A stretch of 64,000 nt of DNA from NCBI RefSeq assembly GCF_024158915.1, contig NZ_JAMZGF010000008.1, positions 62,001-126,000 of the forward strand, in the 5' to 3' direction. This document shows, piece by piece, positions 33,817 through 43,367 of this stretch (its first letter is position 1; the number at the start of each line of letters is the position of its first letter). The notes under the pieces were generated by a model. That model made no database searches and was not told the origin of the DNA. It saw nothing but the letters and a program-made list of their open reading frames with translations. The DNA is from Chryseobacterium sp. S0630. GTDB lineage: Bacteria > Bacteroidota > Bacteroidia > Flavobacteriales > Weeksellaceae. The translations under genes were made by a program, and so were the position numbers.

Positions 33817-34104
33817 TGCTTTATCATAATCTTAGATTCTTATGTTTTTTTCATAGAAATCTAGCATTTTCTATTGTGTTTTTTTAATTGTGTTATTTGT
33901 GTATTATTTTGGTTAATTATTCTATAGTGTCAATGAAATCATATTTTTAGTTTTATTTTTTCATTGTTTTAACGTATTTTAAATAATTGTTTAATATTTT
34001 TAAAACTAAATTAACGTATTTTTAACTTATATTTTTAATTGATATTAAATAATGAGTTAAAAATATAAATCATTTGCATTTAATTTATTTAATTATCTTT
34101 TTTA

Positions 34105-34138
34105 TTGCCTTTTTATTAATTTTAGTTACATATATTTG
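34105..34138 (+). promoter_or_regulatory. Promoter of the SusC/SusD operon
   Basis: Perfect -7 box TATATTTG at 34131-34138 with a TTG at 34105-34107 (spacing 23 bp, on the long side), 18 nt upstream of the SusC start. Confidence 0.55.
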
Positions 34139-34156
34139 CATTCATACTGTTAAAAT

Positions 34157-37117
34157 ATGTTAAATATGAAAATGAAGTTAATATTGAGTACTGCTGTGTT
34201 GTTCTTTGTAGGAGGACACATGGTAGAAGCCCAAAAGGCTAAGCGCGACACCATACCGCAGGATACTAAGATTGATGAAATTGTGGTGGTTGCTTACGGA
34301 AGCCAGAAAAGAGAAACAATGGTTGGCTCCAATACTGAAGTAAAAGCAAAACAATTTGCCGATCGACCGATAACGAGTATCGGACAGGCGCTGGATGGTG
34401 CCAGTGCTGGTGTAAAAGTGAGTACGGGTACAGGGCAGCCAGGAAGCTCACCAAGTATCCAAATCCGAGGGATAGGTTCTTACGGGATTTCAACATCTCC
34501 TTTGTATGTTGTAGATGGTGCCATTTATACGGGCTCTCTTGCAGCTATCAATCCTAATGATATCGCATCATTCAATATTCTGAAAGATGCTGCTTCTACC
34601 TCTTTGTATGGTTCTGCTGCAGCTAATGGTGTTGTTCTGATTACTACAAAATCAGGAAGAAAAGGAAAAGATGCGTTTAATTTTAGCATGAGTACCGGAG
34701 CGGTAGGAAGATCAATCCCGGAATATGACAGAGTGAATGTTTATCAATATTATCCTCTTGTTTGGGAGGCAATAAGAAATGGTAGGATGACCTCTACACC
34801 AGGTACTACTGTAGCAGATGCCAATGCTTACGCCACAGCGCAATTGATTTCAGGTGTTCTGAAAACCAATGTATTTAATGTACCGGATAATCAATTGGTG
34901 GTAAATGGTGTTTTAAATTCCGATGCTAAACTTAAATATACTGATTTAGACTGGCAAAAGCCTTTAATGAATACGGGTTTCAGACAGAATTATGAATTAA
35001 ATTACAGTGGAGGAAGTAATACAACTACCTATTTTTCGTCAGTAGGATATACCAATGAAACAGGGTATCTTATTAAATCAGATTTTGAAAGATTTACTGC
35101 AAGATTGAAAGTGGACTCACAAGTGAAAAGCTGGTTAAAACTTGGAACGAGTATCAGTGGAGTATCTTCTAATGGGAATAATTCTGTGGATGGGGCTGAT
35201 AATAATACCGCATATATCAATCCATACAGATGGACAAGAACAATGGGGCCTATCTACAGCCCGTATGCTCATGATCCTAATACATTTGCTACTCTGTATG
35301 ACAATGCTGGTAATGTAGTCTATGATCCCGGAAATGCAAGAGGTGTTGATGCGGCGGCAGGAAGAAACGTAATTCAGGAAACACTTTTAAATAAGGATCT
35401 TTCTAAGAACTATTATATCATATCCAGAGCATATGCTGAAATCAAAGTAAATCCGTATCTTACACTTTCCACTAATGCAGGATATGATATCAGAAATAAC
35501 AGAAGAAGTACATACGGAAATAAAATTATAGGGGATGCAGCTCCGTTAGGTGCAGCAGAGAAATATAGTTTTACAGAACAGACTTTCACCTGGAATCAAC
35601 TCTTAAACTACAAAAGAAAATTTGGAGATCATAATTTTGAATTCCTTTTGGGGCACGAAAATTATAAATACACTTATGAGTATCTGTATGGATATAAAAA
35701 AGGACAGATTGTAGATGATAATGATGAATTGGTCAACTTTGTAACTCCGGCATCTCTTACTTCCCGTTCGGACAATTATAGAAAAGAAGGTGTGTTTTCA
35801 AGATTGAACTATGATTATAAATCTAAATATTTACTTTCAGGTTCTATCCGTTGGGATGGTTCATCCAGATTTGCCAAAGATGTAAGATGGGATTCATTCT
35901 GGTCTATTGGGGCAGGATGGAGATTAAAAGGAGAGGAGTTTTTAAGTAATTCCAATCTCATCAGTGAATTAAAACTGAGAGGTTCTTATGGAGAAGTTGG
36001 AAACGATGGAACAAATAGTTATTATATGTACAAGAGTACTTATACGTTAGGGTATAATAATGCTCAGGAGCCCGGAATTTTATTTGGTTTCCTGGCAGAT
36101 CCTTCTATTACTTGGGAGGCAAATAAACAAACTGATGTAGGAGTTGATTTTGGTTTTTTAAATAACAGAATTACAGGTTCGGTAGAGTATTATAATAGGG
36201 TTACTGAAGATCTGATCTTCCCTGTTCCTCTTCCGGTTTCTGCTGGAGTTCCGGATAATACAATCAGCAGAAACGTTGGAACAATGTATAACCGCGGATT
36301 CGAATTCAGTATTAATGCAGATATCATTAAAAATCAAAATTTCACCTGGAATATTAATGCCAATGCATCTACTCTTAAAAATCAGATAACAGAACTATCT
36401 AATGGTATCACTGAGATCATCAATGGAACCAAAAGAATTTCTGTAGGACACTCAATATATGATTATTGGTTAAGACAATGGTATGGGGTAGATCCTGCAG
36501 ATGGCTCTCCTTTGTTCTTGGTAGCTGATGCTTATGCTAATACAACAGCTGCAGATATAAGAACTGTAAATGGTACTAAAGTGACAACCAATTCCAGTAA
36601 AGCCAAATTCGATTATTCGGGAACGGCAATTCCAGATTTATTTGGAAGCTTTGGAACGTCCATTACTTATAAACAATGGTCACTGTCAGCATTATTTACT
36701 TATCAGTTAGGTGGAAAAACATATGATTCTAATTATGCGGCATTAATGTCTAGTTATTCACAAGGTGGAGCTTTGAGTCCGGATATTCTTGACAGATGGA
36801 CAACTCCAGGGCAGATTACTGATGTTCCGGCATTGAATTCTATAACATATACAAGCTCAAATATTGGTAACAATTCAAGGTGGCTGGTAAGTTCGGATTT
36901 TATTACATTCAGACAGGCTACTTTAAGTTATAATTTCAGCCCAGAAACTTTATCACAGCTTGGAGTTTCAGGATTAAGAATCCTTGTTTCTGGTGAAAAT
37001 TTATGGAGTAAAACAGCTAGAAAAGGGTTGGAGCCTTCTCAGGCATTCAACGGTACCGCATCAAACAGGTATACTCCGGCGAGGGTGGTGACAATAGGAT
37101 TTAATGTATCTTTTTAA
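34157..37117 (+). CDS. SusC/RagA-family TonB-dependent outer-membrane transporter
   Basis: A 986-residue outer-membrane transporter. A signal peptide (cleavage after EAQ) is followed directly by the TonB-box/plug start IDEIVVVAYGSQKRE and the SusC-type plug features (LDGASAGVKV, RGIGSYG, YVVDGAIY, ILKDAASTSLYGSAAANGVVLITTK). The rest forms the 22-strand barrel. It lacks the N-terminal carboxypeptidase-regulatory-like domain often found in SusC proteins. Works with the SusD lipoprotein encoded 12 nt downstream. Substrate unknown; no glycosidase or SusR-type regulator is adjacent. Confidence 0.95.
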   Translation: MLNMKMKLILSTAVLFFVGGHMVEAQKAKRDTIPQDTKIDEIVVVAYGSQKRETMVGSNTEVKAKQFADRPITSIGQALDGASAGVKVSTGTGQPGSSPSIQIRGIGSYGISTSPLYVVDGAIYTGSLAAINPNDIASFNILKDAASTSLYGSAAANGVVLITTKSGRKGKDAFNFSMSTGAVGRSIPEYDRVNVYQYYPLVWEAIRNGRMTSTPGTTVADANAYATAQLISGVLKTNVFNVPDNQLVVNGVLNSDAKLKYTDLDWQKPLMNTGFRQNYELNYSGGSNTTTYFSSVGYTNETGYLIKSDFERFTARLKVDSQVKSWLKLGTSISGVSSNGNNSVDGADNNTAYINPYRWTRTMGPIYSPYAHDPNTFATLYDNAGNVVYDPGNARGVDAAAGRNVIQETLLNKDLSKNYYIISRAYAEIKVNPYLTLSTNAGYDIRNNRRSTYGNKIIGDAAPLGAAEKYSFTEQTFTWNQLLNYKRKFGDHNFEFLLGHENYKYTYEYLYGYKKGQIVDDNDELVNFVTPASLTSRSDNYRKEGVFSRLNYDYKSKYLLSGSIRWDGSSRFAKDVRWDSFWSIGAGWRLKGEEFLSNSNLISELKLRGSYGEVGNDGTNSYYMYKSTYTLGYNNAQEPGILFGFLADPSITWEANKQTDVGVDFGFLNNRITGSVEYYNRVTEDLIFPVPLPVSAGVPDNTISRNVGTMYNRGFEFSINADIIKNQNFTWNINANASTLKNQITELSNGITEIINGTKRISVGHSIYDYWLRQWYGVDPADGSPLFLVADAYANTTAADIRTVNGTKVTTNSSKAKFDYSGTAIPDLFGSFGTSITYKQWSLSALFTYQLGGKTYDSNYAALMSSYSQGGALSPDILDRWTTPGQITDVPALNSITYTSSNIGNNSRWLVSSDFITFRQATLSYNFSPETLSQLGVSGLRILVSGENLWSKTARKGLEPSQAFNGTASNRYTPARVVTIGFNVSF

Positions 37118-37129
37118 AAAAATTAAGTA

Positions 37130-38635
37130 ATGAAAAATATCGCAAAACAATATATAAAGTGGGCTGTTGTTCTTTCAGTCCTTATGGGAACGCTTTCATG
37201 TGAGAGTGATTATCTTGAAACAGATCCTACCACTGCAGCTTCAGAAGAAGCGGCTTACTCAAGTGCTGCCAATCTGATGGCAATCATTAACGGAATGCAT
37301 CGAGATATGTATTATAGACAGAATGATAGCCAAGGACAGAATGGTCAGGGGGGAATTATGATCATGATGGATGCTTTAGCAGATGATCTTGTATTTCCTT
37401 CTACAGGAAACGGTTGGTATGTTTCAACGGTGAGATGGCAGGATCAGGTAAATGATAGTGCATCTAATGCTTTTTACCCTTATCAGTTTTATTATGCATT
37501 AATCAGAAATGCAAATCTCGTTATTGCGAATGGCCCTTCAGTGCCTGCTCCCAATGCAGCTGATGCAGCTACTATTAAAACAGCTATTGGTGAGGCTTAT
37601 GCATTCAGAGCTTTCTGTTATTATATGTTAGTTCAAATTTATGGAAAAAGATATGTGCCAGGTGCAAACAATACCCAGCTTGGGGTTCCGATTAGACTGG
37701 TTGCAAATGAAATACCTTTGGCGAGAAATACTGTGGAAGAAGTGTATACTCAGATCAATAAAGACCTTGATGAGGCTGCTAGCAGATTAACAGGGGTTGC
37801 CAGAGCTACGAAAGCACATTTTAATGATAAGGTGATTTTAGGGCTGAGAGCCAGAATTGCATTAACACAAGGTAATTATGCGGCGGCTGTAACGGCAGCT
37901 CAATCAGCACGTGTAGGTTTTGCTTTGATGGATAATACAGCTTATATGGCTGGATTCAATAATTTAGCTGCTAATGGTGAGTGGATGTGGGGTGCTATAA
38001 TCATAGCAGACCAAGGTGATTCATTCTCAAATTTTGGTGCTTATATGTCAAGAAATTTTAACTCTACTAATATACGTCAGGCTCCAAAAGCAATTAACAG
38101 TAAATTGTTTTTATCATTCCCGTCTACAGATGTAAGGACTAAGAATTTTGATCCAACAGGAGCACATACAGCGCTTGCTTTGCCTTCAACATATTCTAAA
38201 TTCCCATATACAAGCCAGAAGTTTCTTGCTGCAAGTCAGGGAGACAGTAGGGTAGATGTTCCTTATATGCGATCTGCAGAAATGTATCTTATTGAAGCTG
38301 AAGCTTTGGCCAGATCAGGAAACGAAGCAGGATCGAAAGCTGTTTTTGATGTGTTTGCAAAAAACAGAAATCCTTCTTACACTGGAGCTACCACAACGGG
38401 TGCGGCCTATATCACTGAGATTCTTAACAGCAGAAGACTGGAGTTCTGGGGTGAAGGTTTCAGATTCTTAGATCTTAAGAGATTGAATTTAGGCTTGGAC
38501 AGAACAGGAGCTAACCATTCTTCTGTAGTTACCAATAACGTAATGACAGTGGCTAACACAGATTTACGTTGGGAATTTCTGATTCCAAGAGCTGAGATCA
38601 ATGCTAACACATTGATTGTTCAGAATCCATTATAA
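37130..38635 (+). CDS. SusD/RagB-family substrate-binding lipoprotein
   Basis: A 501-residue lipoprotein (signal ending GTLSC, Cys24). SusD features: FRAFCYYMLVQIYGKRY (TPR region) and C-terminal LIEAEALARSG ... LEFWGEGFRFLDLKRLNLG. It caps the SusC transporter and delivers a ligand at the cell surface. Genes are paired as usual; substrate cannot be predicted from sequence. Confidence 0.95.
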   Translation: MKNIAKQYIKWAVVLSVLMGTLSCESDYLETDPTTAASEEAAYSSAANLMAIINGMHRDMYYRQNDSQGQNGQGGIMIMMDALADDLVFPSTGNGWYVSTVRWQDQVNDSASNAFYPYQFYYALIRNANLVIANGPSVPAPNAADAATIKTAIGEAYAFRAFCYYMLVQIYGKRYVPGANNTQLGVPIRLVANEIPLARNTVEEVYTQINKDLDEAASRLTGVARATKAHFNDKVILGLRARIALTQGNYAAAVTAAQSARVGFALMDNTAYMAGFNNLAANGEWMWGAIIIADQGDSFSNFGAYMSRNFNSTNIRQAPKAINSKLFLSFPSTDVRTKNFDPTGAHTALALPSTYSKFPYTSQKFLAASQGDSRVDVPYMRSAEMYLIEAEALARSGNEAGSKAVFDVFAKNRNPSYTGATTTGAAYITEILNSRRLEFWGEGFRFLDLKRLNLGLDRTGANHSSVVTNNVMTVANTDLRWEFLIPRAEINANTLIVQNPL

Positions 38636-38660
38636 CACGTACAGATTTTAATATATGATT

Positions 38661-38694
38661 GAGAATCCTGCTTTAGCGGGGTTCTCTTTTTTTT
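38661..38694 (+). terminator. Terminator after susD
   Basis: GAGAATCC / GGGGTTCTC stem followed by a run of eight T. Confidence 0.75.
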
Positions 38695-38753
38695 ATGTCT
38701 AAATAAACGATGAGGTTTTCAGTAAAAAATATTTTAAAATATAAAATAAAGAG

Positions 38754-38783
38754 TTGGTAGATTCAAAATAAATTATAACTTTG
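38754..38783 (+). promoter_or_regulatory. Promoter of the 38802 membrane-protein operon
   Basis: TTG at 38754-38756 and a perfect -7 box TAACTTTG at 38776-38783, 19 bp apart. The -7 box overlaps the palindrome at 38778-38794. Confidence 0.7.
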
Positions 38784-38794
38784 TAATTCAAAGT
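38778..38794 (+). promoter_or_regulatory. Operator-like palindrome ACTTTG-N5-CAAAGT, copy 1
   Basis: Perfect 6-bp inverted repeat around TAATT, lying on the -7 box and start region of the 38802 promoter. An identical palindrome with a different spacer lies before the 40492 gene. The small winged-helix protein at 40134-40424 between the two sites is the likely binder. Confidence 0.6.
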
Positions 38795-38801
38795 TCTTTT
38801 T

Positions 38802-39419
38802 ATGGATTCAAAAAACTATCACGAAGACTTATCCCATATCCGTTCTATGATGGAACGGTCCTCCAGATTTATTTCCCTAAGTGGTTTATCCGGAGTTGTT
38901 GCGGGTTTAACGGCTATTATTGGAGCTGTATATGTGTATTTTGTATTTCAGAGGGAAGGAATCAGCTATTTTGATGGAGACAGGAATATTCTGGGACCTG
39001 CCTTGGTTAAAGAACTTGTTCTGATTGGGATTGCTATTTTGGTTGTAGCTGTTCTTAGTGGTTATATTTTTACTGCTCATAAAAGCAAAAAGAAAGGTTT
39101 GAAGATCTGGGATGCCACTACAAAGCGACTTTTGATTACCTTTGCAGTGCCTTTGGTAGCAGGAGGTGTCTTTTGTCTCGCTCTACTTTATCATCATCTT
39201 TTTGTTTTCATTGCTCCGGCTACTCTGATTTTTTATGGATTGGCTCTGGTAGCCGCAGAACGATATACATTAACGGATGTAAAGTATTTAGGATATCTTG
39301 AGATTATTTTAGGACTTGTTTCTTTGTTCTTTTTAGGATGGGGATTGCTGTTCTGGGCCATTGGTTTTGGTGTTCTGCATATTGTGTATGGATTGATCAT
39401 GCATAAGAAGTATAAGTAA
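38802..39419 (+). CDS. Multi-pass membrane protein
   Basis: A 205-residue protein with a short soluble N-terminus (MDSKNYHEDLSHIRSMMERSS) and about six membrane helices. No motif recognised. Its stop overlaps the next start (TAATG), so the pair is translationally coupled. First gene of an operon driven from a promoter carrying the ACTTTG palindrome, and so probably controlled by the winged-helix protein two genes downstream. Bacteroidota often have such a protein next to this regulator type. Confidence 0.75.
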   Translation: MDSKNYHEDLSHIRSMMERSSRFISLSGLSGVVAGLTAIIGAVYVYFVFQREGISYFDGDRNILGPALVKELVLIGIAILVVAVLSGYIFTAHKSKKKGLKIWDATTKRLLITFAVPLVAGGVFCLALLYHHLFVFIAPATLIFYGLALVAAERYTLTDVKYLGYLEIILGLVSLFFLGWGLLFWAIGFGVLHIVYGLIMHKKYK

Positions 39420-40039
39420 TGGGAATTGGTTTTGTCATATTAATACACCTTTTTGTTATATCAGCTTTCGGTCTTATCTGTGCTGTTGTAGGTTGTTTAC
39501 TTACTTATTTTATAAGCAGTAGAGAAAGAAGAAGGAATAAAATGATATTAGCATTTATAGGACCTTTTGTGGCATTTTATACATTTTATATTGTCGGAAT
39601 TATCAGCTTATCCATTGTGTCGGAAAATAAAAAAGTAGATATTGGAATAGGTGATGCCTGGTATGTTCCTTTAAAAAATGACTATCAGCTATTATTTATT
39701 GATTTGCCTGAGCAGGCAAGTATTAATACTGGAAAAGGACTGACATTGGTTTCACAAGTGGCTAAAATGGAAGAATTGGGTAATCAGGTTTTTGGAAAAA
39801 CATTTGACAACGAATTTTTTTTCGTGGATTTAAAAACAAATGAGGTAAAGACTTTTCAAACAGAGAAAGAGTTAAGTGCCTTACATGTAAATAAAAAACT
39901 CAATCTAGTAGATACAACTGAATTTTATTCAGAAAGGAAAAACGATATTATGGGCTATTGGCCTTTGTTGATACTGTTTTTATCTCTTATTATCAGTATT
40001 GGAGCGGTGTACATATGGAAGTTAATTTTAATTTTTTAA
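39419..40039 (+). CDS. Membrane protein with large soluble loop
   Basis: A 206-residue protein with two or three N-terminal membrane helices, a soluble region (about 75-175) and a C-terminal helix. No family recognised. Start overlaps the previous stop (TAATG). Followed 94 nt later by the regulator. Confidence 0.7.
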   Translation: MGIGFVILIHLFVISAFGLICAVVGCLLTYFISSRERRRNKMILAFIGPFVAFYTFYIVGIISLSIVSENKKVDIGIGDAWYVPLKNDYQLLFIDLPEQASINTGKGLTLVSQVAKMEELGNQVFGKTFDNEFFFVDLKTNEVKTFQTEKELSALHVNKKLNLVDTTEFYSERKNDIMGYWPLLILFLSLIISIGAVYIWKLILIF

Positions 40040-40133
40040 TTGTAAAATTGCTTCAGGCTGTATTGATAGAGAAGTAAAGAAAATGAAAGATAGTCAGATT
40101 TTGGCTATTTCAGAATAAATAAGATAAAGTAAA

Positions 40134-40424
40134 ATGATCAAAATAAATCAGCTCAATAAAGAATTCGAAAGCCGTGTAAGATTGGGCATTATGTCTGTTC
40201 TTATGGTTAACGACTGGGTTGATTTTTCCGAAATGAAAAACCTGCTCGAAATAACCGATGGAAATCTGGCAAGCCACAGCAATGCACTGGAGAAAGCTGG
40301 TTATATAGAAGTGAAAAAAGAATTTGTTGGGAAGAAACCTAAAACCTCATATCGCGTTACACAGAGCGGAAGACAGGCATTTACGGAGCACTTGAATGCT
40401 CTTGAAAAATTATTGGGACGATAG
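40134..40424 (+). CDS. Winged-helix transcriptional regulator (ArsR/MarR-like, HTH_34 type)
   Basis: A 96-residue single-domain regulator. Sequence RVRLGIMSVLMVNDWVDFSEMKNLLEITDGNLASHSNALEKAGYI with a following wing KKPKTSYRVTQSGRQAF is the winged-helix pattern that Bacteroidota use in this context. It lies between two copies of the palindrome ACTTTG-N5-CAAAGT, each on a TAnnTTTG promoter box, so it probably represses both transcription units including its own operon. No ligand site is evident. Confidence 0.88.
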   Translation: MIKINQLNKEFESRVRLGIMSVLMVNDWVDFSEMKNLLEITDGNLASHSNALEKAGYIEVKKEFVGKKPKTSYRVTQSGRQAFTEHLNALEKLLGR

Positions 40425-40444
40425 TCCTATATTTTTTTGAAAAT

Positions 40445-40463
40445 TAACTTTGAATTACAAAGT
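40445..40463 (+). promoter_or_regulatory. Promoter -7 box with ACTTTG-N5-CAAAGT palindrome, copy 2
   Basis: -7 box TAACTTTG (40445-40452) merges into ACTTTG-AATTA-CAAAGT (40447-40463), the same arrangement as at 38776-38794. No good TTG at -33 was found. Lies 28 nt before the start at 40492. Confidence 0.6.
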
Positions 40464-40491
40464 ACTTTATATTTTAAAATTAAATAAAATT

Positions 40492-40779
40492 ATGACACAA
40501 AAACAAAAAACAATCACAATTTATGCCCTTCCATTGGCTTTACTCAGTATTCCATTGGTTGGCAATCTATTGTCTAAAGAAGTAAACTGGTCAGGATCAG
40601 ATTTCCTGATTGCAGGAGCTTTGCTTTTTACAACTGCTTTTCTCATCAATCTGGTAAGAAACAGAATTAGAAAACAAAGTCAGAAAGTGATGATATGTAT
40701 TTTTATTTTGCTGGCTATAACATTGATATGGCTTGAATTAGCAGTAGGGATTTTCGGAAGTCCGTTTGCCGGAAGCTAA
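40492..40779 (+). CDS. Small membrane protein (three helices)
   Basis: A 95-residue protein starting MTQKQKTITIYALP, with three predicted membrane helices. I start at the ATG at 40492; an upstream TTG at 40450 lies inside the operator palindrome and is rejected. No family recognised. Head of the second unit controlled by the palindrome. Confidence 0.7.
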   Translation: MTQKQKTITIYALPLALLSIPLVGNLLSKEVNWSGSDFLIAGALLFTTAFLINLVRNRIRKQSQKVMICIFILLAITLIWLELAVGIFGSPFAGS

Positions 40780-40809
40780 AATCTGATTTGTGATTAATCC
40801 TAAATAATA

Positions 40810-41106
40810 ATGAAAGATTCAGAAATAATAAATCTAGGCAAGGCAGTATTCGGAATATTTTTTTCAATTGGAACTCTTTGTCTTTTAGGGGCTCTGATTA
40901 CAAAAGATAACTGGTTTGCCGGAGCGGGATATCTGCTAATCGTTTTCGGAGTGCCAGTCAATTTATTATGCATATTGGGGTTCTTGACATATGGTGTTAT
41001 AAATACATCAAAATTTAAAGAATGTATGATAGCCATACTTATTTTGACTGCCAATATTCCCATCGCATTTACTTATGCTATTATAGGCTTGGGGTATTTC
41101 AATTAA
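40810..41106 (+). CDS. Small membrane protein
   Basis: A 98-residue protein with three membrane helices. It resembles the protein at 41628-41924 in length, topology and the LLITLYE/NIPI-type segments (both contain a NIPI motif before the last helix), so the two are likely distant paralogues. No function known. Confidence 0.65.
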   Translation: MKDSEIINLGKAVFGIFFSIGTLCLLGALITKDNWFAGAGYLLIVFGVPVNLLCILGFLTYGVINTSKFKECMIAILILTANIPIAFTYAIIGLGYFN

Positions 41107-41132
41107 TATCCATAAATATATTTAATACTATT

Positions 41133-41618
41133 ATGAAAAAAATACGCGTTCAGTTCCTGCTTTTTGTATACGATAAAACTCAAAAATTATACAGAAAATA
41201 TTTCAAAAAGAAAAAAAGACAATGGCAGTTCAATGAAAAGCAACTGTTGGAGTTTCAGGAAGATTCTTTAGGTCGAAAATTAGGAGAGTTTTACAGGAAG
41301 CACGGCTTCTCAATGATACCAAAGATGGAAAACCACGATGTACATCACCTGATTACCGGTTGTGGAACCAACTTCGAGGATGAAATTGCCATGCAGTACC
41401 TGCTTCTGGGAAACGGTAAGCTCAATGCGCACCTTCTGGCTGCAATCGTATTAGGAACAATTATTCTTCCTGAATATGTGAAAATTTATATCAAAGCTTA
41501 TAAAAAGGGACAAAATATGAGAGCCTTTCATCATTGGGACTTTGAAGAATTGCTATGGCAGAATTATGAACATGTGAAAGACTTTATTCAACAGAAAGAA
41601 ACGGTAGTTCTTCATTAA
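41133..41618 (+). CDS. Coq4-family-like protein
   Basis: A 161-residue protein. ENHDVHHLITGCGTNFEDE carries the Coq4 pattern HDxxH...E, followed by QYLLLGNGKLNAHLLAAIVLG. I start at the ATG at 41133, as an earlier in-frame start would overlap the upstream gene in another frame. In ubiquinone-using organisms Coq4 is a scaffold of the ubiquinone pathway; members of this phylum use menaquinone, so the function here must differ. Located among the membrane-protein genes under the winged-helix regulator. Confidence 0.78.
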   Translation: MKKIRVQFLLFVYDKTQKLYRKYFKKKKRQWQFNEKQLLEFQEDSLGRKLGEFYRKHGFSMIPKMENHDVHHLITGCGTNFEDEIAMQYLLLGNGKLNAHLLAAIVLGTIILPEYVKIYIKAYKKGQNMRAFHHWDFEELLWQNYEHVKDFIQQKETVVLH

Positions 41619-41627
41619 AAGCTAAAG

Positions 41628-41924
41628 ATGATGGGAAAAATAAAATTCAGTCCGCTAGGAAAAAGATCATTCATTGTTTCTTTTCTGCTGGGAACCCTTC
41701 TACTGTTTGCATTTTGGATCACAAGAGCTGAATTTCTGATCATATTTGGGTTTTATTACGTTGTGATTGCTGCTGTAACTAACCTGTTGATCACTTTATA
41801 TGAGTTGATGGAATACCTGAGTGATGTTTCCGAAAAGAAAAGAAATGGAAATTCTGTTCTTCTATTACTACTTAATATTCCTATTACTTTTCTATACCTC
41901 ACCCTATTCTTTAATTTTTGTTGA
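41628..41924 (+). CDS. Small membrane protein
   Basis: A 98-residue protein with three membrane helices. Start at 41628 or the adjacent ATG at 41631. Probably a distant paralogue of 40810-41106. No function known. Confidence 0.65.
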   Translation: MMGKIKFSPLGKRSFIVSFLLGTLLLFAFWITRAEFLIIFGFYYVVIAAVTNLLITLYELMEYLSDVSEKKRNGNSVLLLLLNIPITFLYLTLFFNFC

Positions 41925-41990
41925 TCTCTATACTTGTACACCTTAAATCTTTCAATCCTTTAAATCTTTAAATATTAAATAGTAAACCTC

Positions 41991-43361
41991 ATGAAAACAC
42001 ATCATTATATATTTCTTACAGCTATTCTCTTTGTCATTGTCTTTTATGATCAGGAAGTAGGGCTGAATCTTGGAATTCTGGGAATTGTCTATGCTGTATT
42101 AACGCTGTTGAGAACACCGGAAAAAAATAAAACAAAAACATTATATGTACTTTTTGGAACAAGTATCCTGTCCAGTATTGCATTTGCGTGGTTCGGAGAT
42201 TTTCCATCCTTTATTGCGGTGGCGAGCTCACTGCTTTTGCTTGGCTATAAATCGAAGAACAGAAGATTGAAAATTCTCTTTTTAATTCCGGTTTTTATTG
42301 TGAATTGCTGTACTTCATTCTGTCGTTTTTTCAGTTTTGATGAATGGCTGCCTAAGAAGAATATTCCAGGATTATGGCAAAAGACATTTGCTTTCATCTT
42401 GATCCCGCTGATACTGGTTTCCGTCTTCTTTGGAATTTACTCTGCAGGAAGTAATCACTTTGCTGCTCTTTTCACCAATTATGAATTGGATCTTAATATT
42501 TGGCAGGTATTCTGTCTCTCGGTTTTAGGTTTTTTTATAGCCTTTAATTACTGGAACTATGCGGTGGAAAAGCTCATCTACAAAAGCAATCATGTTCTTA
42601 ATAATGAGTTTGGCAAAGATTCCCGGATTCCCAAGGCTACTTATTCTTTTCTTGATCTTGATGCAGAAAGAATGAGCGGAGTAATCTCTTTTGTTTTATT
42701 GAATATTTTATTGGTGTTCTTTATTATTACTTATAATTATGAACAGTTTTATGAAGTTGTAAAAACACCAGTTCAGCTTTCCGAAGAAACCCATGAAAGA
42801 GTAAATGCTGTAATCATGTCTATTATAATGGCAATTCTGGTGATTATGTTCTATTTTAAATCCGGATTTAATTTTGATCCAAAAGCAGGACTGTTGAAAA
42901 TTTTAGCCAAAATCTGGATTCTTCTCAATGCTGTTCTTGTTGTTTCTGCAGCTCTTAAAAACTATGAGTATATTATTAATTATGGATTTACCTATAAAAG
43001 ATTAGGGGTTCTTGCTTTCCTGCTGTTATCATTAGTTGGTCTGGCGTTGACTTTTATTAAAATTCAAAAGCAGAAAAGAAATATTTTCCTTGTTAACACT
43101 ATGATCTGGTATTTTTATGGAACTATTCTGGTGTGCAGTTATTTCAATTGGGGAGGTTTTATTACTTCTCAGAATATGAAACGAAAGGATTTTGTGGTCA
43201 ATTATCATTTAACTTCCATCAACTTCAGTGAAAAAGCGCTACTGAAATATGCAGAGGAAAAAAATGATCAGAAGCTTAAAAAGACCTTGCAGGATAAAGT
43301 GAAAAATGAAACATCCAAAACATTCCTTTCAAAGATCATATATTATCAGACTATACAATAA
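41991..43361 (+). CDS. DUF4153/DUF4173-like polytopic membrane protein
   Basis: A 456-residue protein with about ten to twelve membrane helices. The segment ALKNYEYIINYGFTYKRLGV (near residue 330) is characteristic of the DUF4153/DUF4173 group. Function unknown. It is common in Bacteroidota next to winged-helix regulators and DUF1361 genes as here. Next gene follows after 6 nt. Confidence 0.8.
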   Translation: MKTHHYIFLTAILFVIVFYDQEVGLNLGILGIVYAVLTLLRTPEKNKTKTLYVLFGTSILSSIAFAWFGDFPSFIAVASSLLLLGYKSKNRRLKILFLIPVFIVNCCTSFCRFFSFDEWLPKKNIPGLWQKTFAFILIPLILVSVFFGIYSAGSNHFAALFTNYELDLNIWQVFCLSVLGFFIAFNYWNYAVEKLIYKSNHVLNNEFGKDSRIPKATYSFLDLDAERMSGVISFVLLNILLVFFIITYNYEQFYEVVKTPVQLSEETHERVNAVIMSIIMAILVIMFYFKSGFNFDPKAGLLKILAKIWILLNAVLVVSAALKNYEYIINYGFTYKRLGVLAFLLLSLVGLALTFIKIQKQKRNIFLVNTMIWYFYGTILVCSYFNWGGFITSQNMKRKDFVVNYHLTSINFSEKALLKYAEEKNDQKLKKTLQDKVKNETSKTFLSKIIYYQTIQ

Positions 43362-43367
43362 AAGATC

